This document shows, piece by piece, positions 23,998 to 34,559 of a stretch of DNA of 64,000 nucleotides. The number at the start of each line of letters is the position of its first letter. The stretch's first letter is position 1. The stretch lies in NCBI GenBank assembly GCA_030549775.1, contig CM060174.1, positions 50,716,207-50,780,206 of the forward strand, read 5' to 3'. The DNA comes from Tamarix chinensis (taxonomy: Eukaryota > Streptophyta > Magnoliopsida > Caryophyllales > Tamaricaceae). The position numbers were made by a program, and so were the translations under genes. Below the pieces are notes generated by a model that searched no databases, was not told where the DNA came from, and saw only the letters and a list, made by a program, of their open reading frames with translations.

Positions 23998-24185
23998 GGG
24001 GTGGCCATGGTTTAACCCAATCCATAGTATTTTAACCCATATAATTTATATAATCCATGGTCTAACTCACGATGGGTTGTAGAAAATAATTAATAATTTT
24101 TAATCCAATCCATCATAACCCATGGGTTATATGGGTTAACCATGGGTTAGCGTGGGTTAATATATATAAAAACAAGCCTATCTTG
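23998..24185. mobile_element. MITE-like repeat rich in AACCCATGGGTTA palindromes
   Basis: Starts TAGGGGTGGCCATGGTTTAA and ends near AACAAGCCTA. TAGGGGTGGC is a terminal motif common among plant hAT-type MITEs. The inside is made of AACCCAT/ATGGGTT inverted words. A relative at 30215-30421 ends AACAAGCCTAGGTGG. Target duplications were not established. Confidence 0.4.
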
Positions 24186-25407
24186 ACTTTAACTATCACC
24201 GTCTCAACCACCATTGCAGCCATCCCTTCCACCACCATTACTAACACCGCTTCCACCACCACCACCTCCACAATTACTACAATTATTTTCCTTCCTCTTT
24301 TTTTTTTTTTTTTCCTTTTCTTCAATTCACAACCACCGCCTCCAATATAATAAAATAATTATGTCAAGTGTGAAACATATTATAAAAGAACGATTATCAC
24401 ATTTATTTAGTATATTTGTCTTCTTTATAAAAACTTCTAATACAACACTATCTTAATTAGAGTAAGAAGAGGAATTTTAAATAGTATTTTATTTTCTTCT
24501 TTAAAAAAGATAAATTTTTTCCGTAATCTTTTTTAGAGGAATTTAAAATGCTTTTAATACATTATTTAATTAACATTAATTCATAAACACAATGGGATAT
24601 CAATGATGAGCTTAAACGTATGTCTTCGTATTTTTATTTATTATCACTTAAATGGTAAAAACAAATCTTATCCAAAAAAATGTCAGACCAAATTGTCAAT
24701 GTACTAGGGGAAAAAATATTTTTGTAAAAGGAAATAACAACTCATAATAATAGTTTCATGAAATCTATTTTTGAGAAATCATTTACGACACGACTTGAAC
24801 GATATTCGTGCATGGAAACAAGAGGATATGAACTCCTCGTCTTAAATTCCATGCACATGACATGATTACGTAAGCCGGTCAGAGTGACTTTTGGATTTCG
24901 GAATCTCAATAAATAGAACAGGAGAATTTTTTTTTATTTTTTATTTTTAGCAATAGAATACAATTAGGATTTGTTTGTTTTATGGAAAACCAGGAGGAAA
25001 GGAAAAAAAGTTAGATGAAAATTTATTTTTCTATGTTTGGTTGGCAGAAAAATTTAAAGAAAAGAAAACAAGGAAAAAAATATTATGGAAACTTACACTA
25101 TACAACTTTCTTAGGCTGAACCGGAGGAAAACAAAAGAAAGTAAAGGAAAATTGTTTGGTCATCCGTACTTACGTGTATTTACTACTTTTTATATAGACC
25201 AAGTTACCCTTCTAGCATATTTGAGAGTAAGGATTGAAGTAAAGTAGTGAGATGGTAGCCGGAAAACGTATAAAAAATATTTCCTCTTCCAAAAACTTTT
25301 TGATATTGGAAATTATATTAAAATTATTTAATTAATTTTTTTATTAAAATAAAATTATTAATGATTAAAATTAACTAATATAGATAATAATTTTAGGAAT
25401 TTTTTTT
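24186..25407. other. AT-rich stretch without genes
   Basis: Contains a pyrimidine/CCACCA-rich patch at 24200-24320 and otherwise AT-rich DNA. Short open frames at 24214-24456 and 24975-25247 show simple-sequence or Lys-rich composition and no domain. Some wording at 24960-25160 (GTTTGGTTGG, AGGAAAATTGTTTGG) recalls non-coding MITE or MULE sequence, but no boundaries were found. Confidence 0.4.
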
Positions 25408-25499
25408 ATTTTTTTATTTTAATTTTAGTAGATCTAATTCATTTTAATATATATATATATATATATGTATGCATATGTATGTATATGTATATGTATATG

Positions 25500-25544
<45 letters not shown>

Positions 25545-25845
25545 GTATATGTATGTATCTGTATGTATATGTATCTATATGTATCTATATATATATATCA
25601 TATGTATACATATATAAATTTTTTTTGACGTTTCTTACCGTCTTCATTTCCTAGATTTTTAAAAAATGACATTTTTGCGTTTTTTTCTCGTTCCCGTCTA
25701 TGTGCAACGCCAATATATATATATATATATATACATATATAATTTTTTTTACGTTATTTACAGTATTCATTTCCTAGATTTTTAAAAAATGACATTTTTA
25801 TGTTTTTTTCTCGTCCCATATATATATATATATAAATATGGATTT
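25408..25845 (+). repeat. TA runs and copies of an ACGTTTCTTACCGTC repeat, left of the viral insert
   Basis: TA/TATG microsatellite at 25449-25610, then 'TTTTTTTGACGTTTCTTACC' + 'GTCTTCATTTCCTAGATTTT' at 25620-25700, and a second copy at 25741-25818, each flanked by TA runs. The same unit recurs at 29212-29290 and 29453-29530 on the other side of the viral insert, together with 'TTTTAGTAGATCTAATT(T/C)ATTTTAATATATA' (25423-25455 and 29410-29440). The virus therefore sits inside a tandem-repeat locus rich in TA dinucleotides. Confidence 0.85.
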
Positions 25846-25906
25846 TTTGCAATGGGTGGATCTGCCTCTCCAAAGGCCGACCCCTAAGACTGAAGTCCTA
25901 AGGCCC

Positions 25907-25914
25907 CTTATATA
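25907..25914 (-). promoter_or_regulatory. Pararetroviral TATA box
   Basis: On the minus strand the sequence reads TTATTCTATATAAGGGGCC, a strong TATA context, followed about 25-30 bp later by a plausible start region and some 60 bp of leader before the insert ends. It lies downstream of the second viral ORF, as expected for the single large intergenic promoter of a circular caulimovirid genome. Confidence 0.6.
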
Positions 25915-26178
25915 GAATAAGAGGTCAGGTACTTACAAATTTGAAAAGTGGATTCGAGAATCCACTGAAAAGTAAATATTAAAAAGTAAACAGTAAAAAG
26001 TTGTACTGCCTACAGTACCGTCTACATGAAAAGTTTGAATAGTACAAGGTAAAAGTACAAATAGTAAAAGTTAATATTGGAAAAAACTACAGTAATCCGC
26101 GTGATTGTCCTTTGCCGCAGATTCCTTTGTCGTCTTTCACTTTTGCTTTTACTTTATTCTTTTACCATGGTAAAAACG

Positions 26179-27321
26179 TCAATCGCCGAAAGTAACCGAA
26201 AGTAGATTCCTACTCCTTTTGAGGACGACACTTTTGACTTTGACCCGAACTTTTGGCTGGCAGGAATAATCTTTGTCTGCCACGATCTTTGACGCATATG
26301 GATGCGTAGTCCTCCACTGATGATACCTGTATTTGTACTGTCTACCGGATAGGAGGTAGTATCCCGTAACAGTCGTCTTCGTTCTCGTCACCAAAGTCTA
26401 TCTCTGGAATGGCTGACGAGGCTTCAAACTCTCCTTGTTTGGTTTGAGATAGTACCTCGCCTAGAATGGCTAAGTACTCATCTTCATACTTTGCGGCAGC
26501 GAGCTTGGCTACCGTAACGAACTTTTGAACCAGAAAATTTGAGTCATCGGATCTGGCTAAGACTTTATTTGTCGAGGAAGAGGCCGGTTGAATGCTGATG
26601 AGTTTGCGAATGGCCTGTTCTGAAACCTTCTCGAACGTTTGGTACTTTGACCACCATTTGATTTTGAATCGGCGGACCAAAGTAGGGACTCCTTCAATCT
26701 CGTGAATCTCTGCTGACCAGGCAAATACCCAGGGACAAAATAGTTTGGAGCAGAAGGCAAAGATAGGGGGAAAACCCTATCGTTTTTTGTGGGTTTGTAA
26801 AGGGTTTTGAACAGGTCAAGGGATTTTGATACCTGTTCTTGTAGGATTTCTGGGATGGCGCCAAAGTCTCTCCACCATCAAATGAACCAGACCGAAAAAT
26901 GTGTTTGGTAGAAGTTTTTGAAGAACAATAACCAGGAGTGTGACTTTCTGGAATTTTCTGTGAAGAAAGTATTCCACCAAGCCTGTTGGTAGTCCTAGTA
27001 ATTGAAACTTAGTTTGGCGTTTGGGCTGAATTTGTACGAATCAGGAAGTTTGCGAGGTAGTTCGAGACTTTGTCCCCAATCCGCAGGAAGAATAACCCTG
27101 TGTAGTTGATAGGTTGAGTAAGCGGCTTCGTTTTTGGTTTGTGGTAATTTGAAGGTTCGAAACGAAGCTGAGCCTGTATACTCTAAAATTGACTTATAAT
27201 ACGCATGGGGTGCAGTCACGTCCCATGGTTTGAAATCCTAACCAGAAAACATTTTCCAAAGGGCGACGAAGGGATCTTGATGATGGAATCCCTCTTCGAG
27301 GTTTGAAATGATTTGAAAATT
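26179..27321 (-). pseudogene. Pararetroviral ORF2, middle and C-terminal part, broken
   Basis: Successive minus-strand frames (26995-27219, 26557-26760, 26342-26680, and probably 26179-26394) read as one decayed protein after frameshifts. Recognisable pieces are YYKSILEYTGSASFRTF, then PNYFVPGYLPG, then RRFKIKWWSKY. The last frame ends in an acidic stretch and a stop at 26342. The pieces follow on from the 27322-27768 N-terminal part. The function of this ORF in florendoviruses is not known to me. At least three frame breaks are needed to connect the pieces, so it cannot make a full product. Confidence 0.6.
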
Positions 27322-27768
27322 CTATTTTGTAAAATACTCAGCTTTTTTCTCGAAAGCTGGTTTTATTTCCAAAACATTTTCGAGTCTTGAAATCCTTGAT
27401 CTCAAGGCCGGAAGTTTGTAAATCTGTTTGTCAGAAGATATTTTTGAAATCGCTTTTGAAGGAGTCATAGGGATTAAAATACCTCCTTCAGTTTTGTAAA
27501 CAGGGTTTGAGGAACACATACCTTTGCATTCAGGTTGAGAACTCTGAACTTGTTCCGAAATTTGCTGAAGTACTTTGAAGACTTCAGGAGATTGGGTAAG
27601 ATTTTCTACCCACTTTTGAACATCTGAGTTTGAAGAAGTTTGTGCTTCTTGTTTTGATGAAGCAGCTACTGCTGCTTCGTCCTCCATGGTTGCTTCATAC
27701 CATGATTTGATTGGCTTTGCAGCCAATATTTCTTGGACCTTCTCTTTTCCTTTCTTTCGAGGAGGCAT
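27322..27768 (-). pseudogene. Pararetroviral ORF2, N-terminal part
   Basis: The probable start is the ATG at 27768 (MPPRKKGKEKVQ); the open frame continues upstream to 27834 only because of overlap with the end of the polymerase frame. It then runs 148 codons to an in-frame stop at 27322-27324. Composition: basic start, a short acidic/Ala stretch, a Gln/Ser-rich helix-like middle (VFKVLQQISEQVQ), and a predicted coiled-coil-like end (LRSRISRLENVLE). The polymerase C-terminus overlaps this start by a few codons in another frame, an arrangement typical of compact viral genomes. Confidence 0.65.
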
Positions 27769-27850
27769 GGTTTGGTAGAGAGCGTCCTTGAAGAAATTCT
27801 CTTGTGAGAAAATTCGGAAGTGAATTGTCTTCACCTTTTAAGTACTCGAT

Positions 27851-29190
27851 TTAAAAATCGAATACGGAAAGGATCGCCTGCCATCTGGCGAAGATCTGTT
27901 TGCTGGCGACATTCTGTACGTCTTTTTTGAGAATATGTTTTGCTGATTTGCAGTCGACTCGTAACAGGAATTTCTGATTGAGCAGGTCGGACTGGAATTT
28001 GGTAATAGATTGGACTATCGCAAAGATCTCCTTTTTGACAGTTGAATAGTTTTTTTGAGTTTGGGTCCAGTGTCCGGATGTGTATTGGATCACTGTTTCA
28101 GGCTTGGGTTGAGACTGTTTGGTTTGGGCCAGATACTGTTCAAGTGTCTGGGCTCGGGACTGTTTAAGAATACCACCGTATCCAACTTCGGAGGCATCGG
28201 TCTCAACTATTTTGAAAAGGTTTGGGTTGGCAAAGGTCAGGCATGGAATGGACTGGACTTGGGCTTTGATATGTTTGACGACATCAGTGTGGGCTTGAGT
28301 CCAAGGTTTTGGATTCTTTTTAAGCCTGTCGTGGAGTGGTTTGACAATTTGGTTCAAATTTGGACAGAAGTCTAAGACATAGTTTAGGCTTCCTAGGAAT
28401 CTTTGAAGCTGGGTTTTGTCTAGGATTTGGTCCGAAAACTTAGACGCAAATTCTATGGACCTCTTAATGGGCCTAATGCTACCCGACTCGATGAAGTGTC
28501 CTAAGAATCTAATTCTAGTTTGGGCCAATGCAATTTTGGGCTTAGAGACTACTAGTCTACTACGCCTGGCGACACTAAGGAAAATCCTAAGGTGTCTAAA
28601 ATGCTGATCTAAACTATTTGAGTATACTAGTACGTCATCTATGTATACTAGACAAAATTTTGAATATGGATTAAAGATCTCATTCATAATTCTTTGGAAT
28701 TCGGAAGGAGCATTTTTTAATCCAAATGGCATTACGTTCCACTCAAATTGTCCGAAAGGAAGAGTAAAGGCTGTTTTGTACCTGTCTTTGGGGTTAATTT
28801 GTATTTGCCAAAAGCCAGATTTTAAATCGAACTTTGAAAAGATTATTGCTGAATAAAGTCTTTGAAGCAAATCTTTTTTGTTTGGAATTGGGTATCTAAT
28901 CCATTTGAGAGCGTCATTTAGAGGTTTGTAATTGATTACTAACTTAGGGGTTCCACGCTCTATTTCAGAATTCTTATTGACATAGAATGCGGCACAGGAC
29001 CAAGGAGACCTAGACTTTGAAATTAGTTCTTTTGATTCTAAGTCTTTAATTTCCTGTTTGCAATGCTCAATTAATTCTAAATTCATTTGTATGAGTCTAG
29101 CTTTTGTCGGTATTTGTTTCTCGCTAAACGTATCTTCATACGGAAGATCTACCACGTGATGTTTTCTAGACCAAAATGCGTTTGGAAGAT
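27851..29190 (-). pseudogene. Pararetroviral reverse transcriptase-RNase H, 5'-truncated
   Basis: A 463-codon frame (29242-27851) whose first 18 or so codons are TA-repeat/host sequence; viral similarity begins around 29190. The RT core shows KFDLKSGFWQI (residues ~137-147), LPFGQFEWNVMPFGLKNAP (161-179) and the catalytic YIDD box (200-203). The RNase H shows TDAS (348-351), KKE (403-405) and RVDC (428-431). Hydrophobic and charged residues around these motifs look intact. The frame meets an in-frame TAA at 27851-27853 close to the expected C-terminus; the same frame stays virus-like for roughly 30 codons afterwards. Protease, capsid and movement domains, which would precede it, are missing. 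Most similar in style to plant Caulimoviridae rather than Ty3/Gypsy elements (no integrase). Confidence 0.88.
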
Positions 29191-29600
29191 ATATCATATG
29201 TATATATATATAATTTTTTTTTACGTTTCTTACCGTCTTCATTTCCTAGATTTTTAAAAAATGATATTTTTGCATTTTTTTCTCGTCCCTGTCTCCGTGC
29301 AACGCCGCTGTAACATAACTACTCGCCATATTCTTCCGCCGCTAGTGTTATCTCCAACCTTCGCTACTCTGCGCAATTAATTGACTCTTCAAAGTTTTTT
29401 TTCTCTTAATTTTAGTAGATCTAATTTATTTTAATATATATATATATATATTTTACGTTTCTTACCGTCTCCGTTTCCTAGATTTTTTAAAAATGACGTT
29501 TATGCATTTCTTCTTATCCCTATCTCCATGCAACGCCGCTGTAACATAATTGCTTGCCATATTCCTCTGCCGCCGTAACATAATTGACTCGTCAAAGTTT
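29191..29600 (+). repeat. TA runs and ACGTTTCTTACCGTC repeat copies, right of the viral insert
   Basis: Two tandem copies about 232 bp apart (TACGTTTCTTACCGTC at about 29221 and 29454), each with 'CAACGCCGCTGTAACATAA' and 'AATTGACTC(T/G)TCAAAGTTTT' downstream and a TA run upstream. They match the flank at 25408-25845. Confidence 0.85.
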
Positions 29601-30214
29601 TTTTTCCCCATGAATTAAGGATATGCAATATTCGGACAAAGATTAATCTAACATCCGTATTATGTTTGCATCAAATGTCTTTCTACTTTCTTGTCTATCA
29701 CCGTACTGCGCCTCACAATCTTATTCTAATCAAATATTCATCCTTACACTATTTTCTCATCTATCGCCGTATGACATCCCGACAGCTTCGCATTAAACAG
29801 AGAAACTTATTTTATTTTATTTTATTTTTAAGGCAAAGATTTGGACTTCACATTCTACATGTAATATTTTAAAATTTTTCTGAAAAAATTTGGTATTAGT
29901 ATTGAGTTTATACAAATTTTATAAATTTATTATAAACTTTATGAACTTTTTTATATATTAATAAAATATTTTAATTTTAATAAATATATAAAAAAATTTA
30001 AATAATAATATTAAACTTTTCTTCAAATACTAAAAATATTTTTCAATAATTCAATTTTCCACTAAAATTTCTCAAACAACCAAACAAAGGAAATAAACTT
30101 ATTTTCTTTCATTTTCTTTCCTTCAATTTTCAAGGATTTACGGACGAGAAATCCGAGCAGAATTTTGAAATCGGAGGCGGAAAAGTCTTTCAAAATGTTA
30201 AAGTGCATGCTACT
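29601..30214. other. AT-rich stretch, no gene seen
   Basis: Contains TTTTA runs and a purine-poor stretch at 30060-30150. The open frame at 29666-29872 has no recognisable domain. Confidence 0.4.
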
Positions 30215-30421
30215 AGTTATTCTCATCTTATGGGTTGCCATGACAACCCATAGCCAATTATAATTAAACTCATACTAACCCATATTTAAATAATATAGAT
30301 ATGGGTTCAACCCATAATAACCCATTTAAAATAATAACCCAACCCATTTATATTATAACTTAAGCTCATGGGTTGGATTATAACTTACCATGACAAACCC
30401 AACCCATTGAACAAGCCTAGG
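30215..30421. mobile_element. MITE-like repeat, relative of 23998-24185
   Basis: Composed of AACCCAT/ATGGGTT words in both orientations and ending AACAAGCCTAGGTGG, as in the element near 24.1 kb. No target duplication was established. Confidence 0.4.
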
Positions 30422-30771
30422 TGGAAATCTGATTTTGAGTTCTCCAAGTTAGGTTTTTGTTGGTATTTTAGTGGGCATTTTTTTAGGTCAATTTAGATTA
30501 GTTTTGATTTTGGCTTTGATTGAGTATTATGCTCGGTTTTGGCTGAAAGTTGGTGAGAATTCTGTTAACATATTTTTGTTGATTAATTTGAAAGGGATCA
30601 CTAATTTGTGGCTTTTAGATCAACCTTTTAATATGTTTACAACAACTATGTTTTAGGGTTTGCAAACTCTTCTCTTTGGGTATTATAATTTTAGTCTAGT
30701 TGTGTTATTTTGGGTTGATGAGTGTAATATCTAATTAGCTCTTGAATTCTAGAAATTTTATCTCAGATTTC
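30422..30771. other. Unassigned stretch
   Basis: A 61-codon open frame (30471-30656) without recognisable features, otherwise AT-rich sequence. Nothing else seen. Confidence 0.35.
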
Positions 30772-30774
30772 TTA

Positions 30775-31275
30775 GAGCATCTACAATAGAAATTCCCAAT
30801 CTTAAATTTAAGATTACTCAAATTTGAGGAAAGGGTTGCAAAGATAAAAAAAAACTACCTCAAATTTGAGGTTACCCCAAAAATTTGAGGTGCCCAAAGT
30901 TTGGAAACTAAGGCACAATCAATACACATTTTAGACCAATTTTTATAGTTAGAACGTATATGAGGTATTTTTTAATTTTAAAATTATTCATTATTAATTA
31001 AATTATTTGTAAAATTATATTTAATGAAATTTGATTATATAAGATTATTAATTGATATTTATAGATTAATATAAATTAAAATTTAAAAATTATAAAATAT
31101 AAATAATTGGTGATGTGATTGATAAAAGTAATTGGGTAGTATAAATTTGAGGTAATGGGATGTAGAGTAGTGAATTAAATTTGAGATAAATTAATAAAAG
31201 TAGAAGAGAGGAGAAAGAAAATGATTGGATAGTATAATTGGGACCTTAAATTTGAGTATAGCATTGTGGATGTTC
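30775..31275. mobile_element. PIF/Harbinger-type MITE (501 bp, TSD TTA)
   Basis: Left end GAGCATCTACAATAG; right end GCATTGTGGATGTTC, whose complement is GAACATCCACAATGC, an imperfect inverted pair. It is flanked by tta at 30772-30774 and tta at 31276-31278. A TTA duplication is the hallmark of the PIF/Harbinger (Tourist-like) superfamily. The inside is AT-rich and non-coding. Confidence 0.75.
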
Positions 31276-31278
31276 TTA

Positions 31279-31843
31279 TAGTGAAATTTTTTTAAGTGGA
31301 TCAAAGTGTCCTATGGTTGTTTTCCTTGCGCATTGGATGAGTTTTTCAACATAAATTATGTACCATTGATTTCTTATTATTTTTATGTGTGGTTGGTGTT
31401 GTTGACACATTCTCCCTTTCCCCCATCACTAATATCCTATTCCTTCTCAAGTCTTCACCTCTCTACTCATATGAAATAATTGACCATGTTACTAGCTAAG
31501 TGCCTTATCGGTTGTGATAAAACAATCAACATTATCTTACGTTGCCAACTTTTCCTAGTAGATCAAAAATGTGAATGAGAAAAAACATTAGAGTGCAATG
31601 ATTTGGTAAATTGTATGTGTGGATGTGACACCTACATAGGAATAAGATTCACTATTGTAATAATCCCTTCTCATTATAGTTACATTCATTATTGATGTAG
31701 CTCACATGGATACTTCTCCAACTCTCTATGTTAAATATAGTCCCTACACATTATGGACCGATAGTATTAAAAGTATGTATGGCAAATGGTAACAAAATAA
31801 TAATAATAATAATAATAATAATTCCATACTCTAATGCTACTCT

Positions 31844-31896
<53 letters not shown>

Positions 31897-32096
31897 GTCA
31901 TATGTTATCGGCACTGATTTGGTCTATAGGTGAAAAATTCTACTAAACGAATGATTGATAAGAGCATTCAATTCGCCCCTATCATCGATGAATTATGTTA
32001 GTATTCAGTCGCTCATTTGAGTTTCCTTTGATCAATATATTGACGTGTCTTCTTAGTGTAGCGCAACTTAAGGCACTACATATCCATAGTAAAAAT
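31279..32096. other. Intergenic, with AAT/ATT microsatellites
   Basis: Non-coding. (AAT)n at about 31793-31823 and (ATT)n at 31849-31897 lie in opposite sense 25 bp apart, so the two runs could pair. Otherwise no gene seen. Confidence 0.6.
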
Positions 32097-32185
32097 ATGA
32101 AAGACATTTGTTCACAACCTTAAACACTATAGAAGGGAACCTTTTTTTTCTTAAAGACACATTATCAATTAGGTGGGCTTACATA
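32097..32185 (+). repeat. Direct repeat flanking the Copia remnant, left copy
   Basis: 'GACATTTGTTCACAACCTTA' at about 32102 corresponds to 'GACATTTATTCACAACCTTA' at about 37321, and similarity continues through 'GACACAT(T/C)AT..AATT(A/T)GGTG' for roughly 85 bp. It flanks the Copia remnant on both sides. Confidence 0.6.
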
Positions 32186-32227
32186 TCAATTGTTTCCTTC
32201 TTCTTTTTTAAACATTGTGAGTGTAGG

Positions 32228-32870
32228 TGAAAAGACACAAATGTTCAATGGGTCAAATTTTAACAATGTCAATGTTTTTTTTTATTATCTAAAAATATTG
32301 AATTTGGTCAAGTATCGTAATGAGACTCCTCCCAAGCTTGGTGAAGAGGAGACTAATGTAGTCAACAAGGTTGCGGGGGATGCATGGAATCATTCTAATT
32401 TCCTATGTATGAATTACGTTCTAAATGGATTGGATGACACAGTATATAATGTGTATTTGAGTGTTGAAATCACAAAGGAACTATGGGATTTATTGGATTC
32501 TACATATAAGAAGGGAGACAGTGACATTAATAAATATTTTTTCAATTAGTTTCTCCATTATGAAATAGTAGATTAGAGGTTGGTTATAACCTATGTGGAG
32601 TAAATTCAAGTTATTATTCAGAATATTCATGCTGAGGGTATGTCTCTTTGAGAATCATTTCAAGTGGATTTTGTAATTGAAAATTTACCACACTTTGGAA
32701 AGATTTCAAAAACTACCTTAAGCATAAGCATAAAGATAGGACTCTTGAAAAAATTAATGTCCATTTTAGATTTGAGGAAGATAGTAACAAGTGTGGTGTC
32801 TTGATTCCTATGGTCGCTAGACCTAATGTGCTTGGTGAAAAATTGATCAATGAAAAGGAAGTGCAGTGAA
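32228..32870 (+). pseudogene. Copia gag (UBN2) remnant
   Basis: The open part (32190-32549) contains MFNGSNF near its start and CMNYVLNGLDDTVYNVYL, then ELWDLLDSTYKKGD, the standard UBN2 order (substrate-like N-terminus, LNGLDD/E, WDxLxxxY). After a stop at 32547-32549 the frame-shifted continuation still gives gag-like segments (IENLPHFGKISKTT) up to about 32870. No zinc knuckle was recovered. Confidence 0.8.
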
Positions 32871-33074
32871 GATGGTTATAGTGAGAGACCTAATGTCTCT
32901 AAAAAAATTAAGGAAAAGTATGATCAGTATGGCAAATAAAGACATGATGTAAAGTATTATTATAATCCAAAGAATTCCAAGAAGAGAAATGCTCAAGTGA
33001 ATGTTATGGATATAGACAAAATTGTCTGAAGATCTTGATGTTGTCAACCTATCTGTAATAGTGTCACAATGTGA

Positions 33075-34170
33075 CCTTATTTGCAATACAACGAAATGGT
33101 GGATACACAATGGACCTACTCGAAATGATGAAGAATAACTCTGAGGAATACTTCATCTTCAAAGGTGGTCAATCGTGGAAAGGTAAAATTCATGTTGACA
33201 AGAGGGAAGTCATTTACCTTAAAGGATTTACTCCTAATGCTAAATATCTTGAAGAATTTAGTTTCTTGATCCCTATTACATAATAATGGTTTTAAGTTGA
33301 TATTTATATCTAATCAATTTATACTCACAAAGAATGAATTATTTGTAGGAAAGGTATATCTTAGTGATGAATTCTTTAATATGAATGTAATGATTGTTAT
33401 ACCTAAAGAAATTGACGACAATAGCAACATCAATATCATCATCATCAACAACAATAATAAAAACAATAATAAGTTTGCTTCTTTGTACTTGATTGACTAA
33501 TTTTATATTTGGCATGAACTATTAGGGCATGTTAATAATGATGTCATTCATAGATTGATTAATTTAGATTGTTTCCCCAAATATGAGTTTGATCATAATC
33601 ATGAATGTGAAATATTTTTTGAGCTTAAAGTAGCACAAAACACTTCCATTATGTTAAAAGGAACACATAGCCTCTAGATATAATCTACTCTAATGCATGT
33701 GATTGAAAATTTGTGCAAACAAGGGGCGATAAAAAGTATTTTATTACTTTTATAGATTATTATACATGCTATTGCTATGTGTATTTGTTCCAAATTAAAT
33801 ATGATGCAATTGAAGTGTTTTAGCACAGCAAGACAGAAATTGAAAATAAACTTGGTAGAAAGATTAAGGTAATAAGAAGTGATAAAGGGGTGAATATGAC
33901 TATCTTTTTGAATACTTTTATTTTGAACATGGTATTATTGACTAAACTATTGTACCTTATATGCCTCAATCTAATTGAGTTGCTTAATGCAAGAATAGAA
34001 CACTAAAAGATATGATAAATTCCATTTTGATTAGCTTTAGATTATCACAAAACTTGTGAGGGAAGCCTTATTATCTACAAGTTATATTCTTAATAAGATT
34101 CCTCATAAGAAAATCCATAATATTCCATATAAGTCATGCAAATGCCATAATCCTAACTATAGTTACTTAA
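33075..34170 (+). pseudogene. Copia protease/pre-integrase/integrase remnant
   Basis: Pieces in several frames. The region after 33085 resembles the WWIDNGAT protease segment but the catalytic motif is not intact. 33297-33500 contains FILTKNELFVGKVYLSDEFF (pre-integrase). 33540-33660 gives a HECEIFFELK segment in place of the usual CEIC zinc finger. 33690-33900 gives KKYFITFIDYYT and GRKIKVIRSDKG of the integrase core. Stops occur throughout. Confidence 0.75.
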
Positions 34171-34559
34171 AAGTGAGGGGGTGTTTGATAAAAGTATTAG
34201 GTTATAAGTCAAAGAGGGTCAAGTAAGGACCAAAAACCATTAATTTTGAAATATTGGTTGTGCACAAAATAGTAGTGCATGCCGTCTTCTTATCTATAAA
34301 TAGGAAGTTCCTAACATTCATGTTAACACCATTATACAGTAAAGGGATATGATAATTTGTGAAAATATTTTTATATATAAACTTAATAGCAAATGATTTT
34401 CATTAAATAGTCTAAGAGGTTCCATTGATAAAGGGATCAAAAGGGACAACTCAATGAACCTGAACAAAGTAAAAGAACTAGGATTTCCAAATAATTTGGA
34501 CCTAATTATCTCACATGCATGTTAGAAAATGATCCTTGGACAATTAAGAAAGAAATTTA

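Larger units (their letters stand above)
25846..29190 (-). mobile_element. Endogenous pararetrovirus fragment (Caulimoviridae, Florendovirus-like)
   Basis: A minus-strand block with the 3' portion of a caulimovirid genome in viral order: reverse transcriptase and RNase H, a downstream second ORF opening MPPRKKGKEK, then an intergenic region with a TATA box. Movement, capsid and protease parts are absent. Both ends abut TA dinucleotide runs. The gene order (polyprotein, then a second ORF of unknown function) and the TA-rich integration sites agree with what has been described for endogenous florendoviruses; a tungro- or petuvirus-like relative is an alternative. All coding parts carry stops or frameshifts and the 5' half is missing, so it is not infectious on its own. 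Confidence 0.82.

Noticed and set aside
25469..25654. Tyr/Ile/Met-rich 61-codon frame
   Set aside because: Translation of a TA/TATG microsatellite.
28055..28856. Plus-strand frames over the viral polymerase
   Set aside because: Antisense shadows of the RT-RNase H frame.
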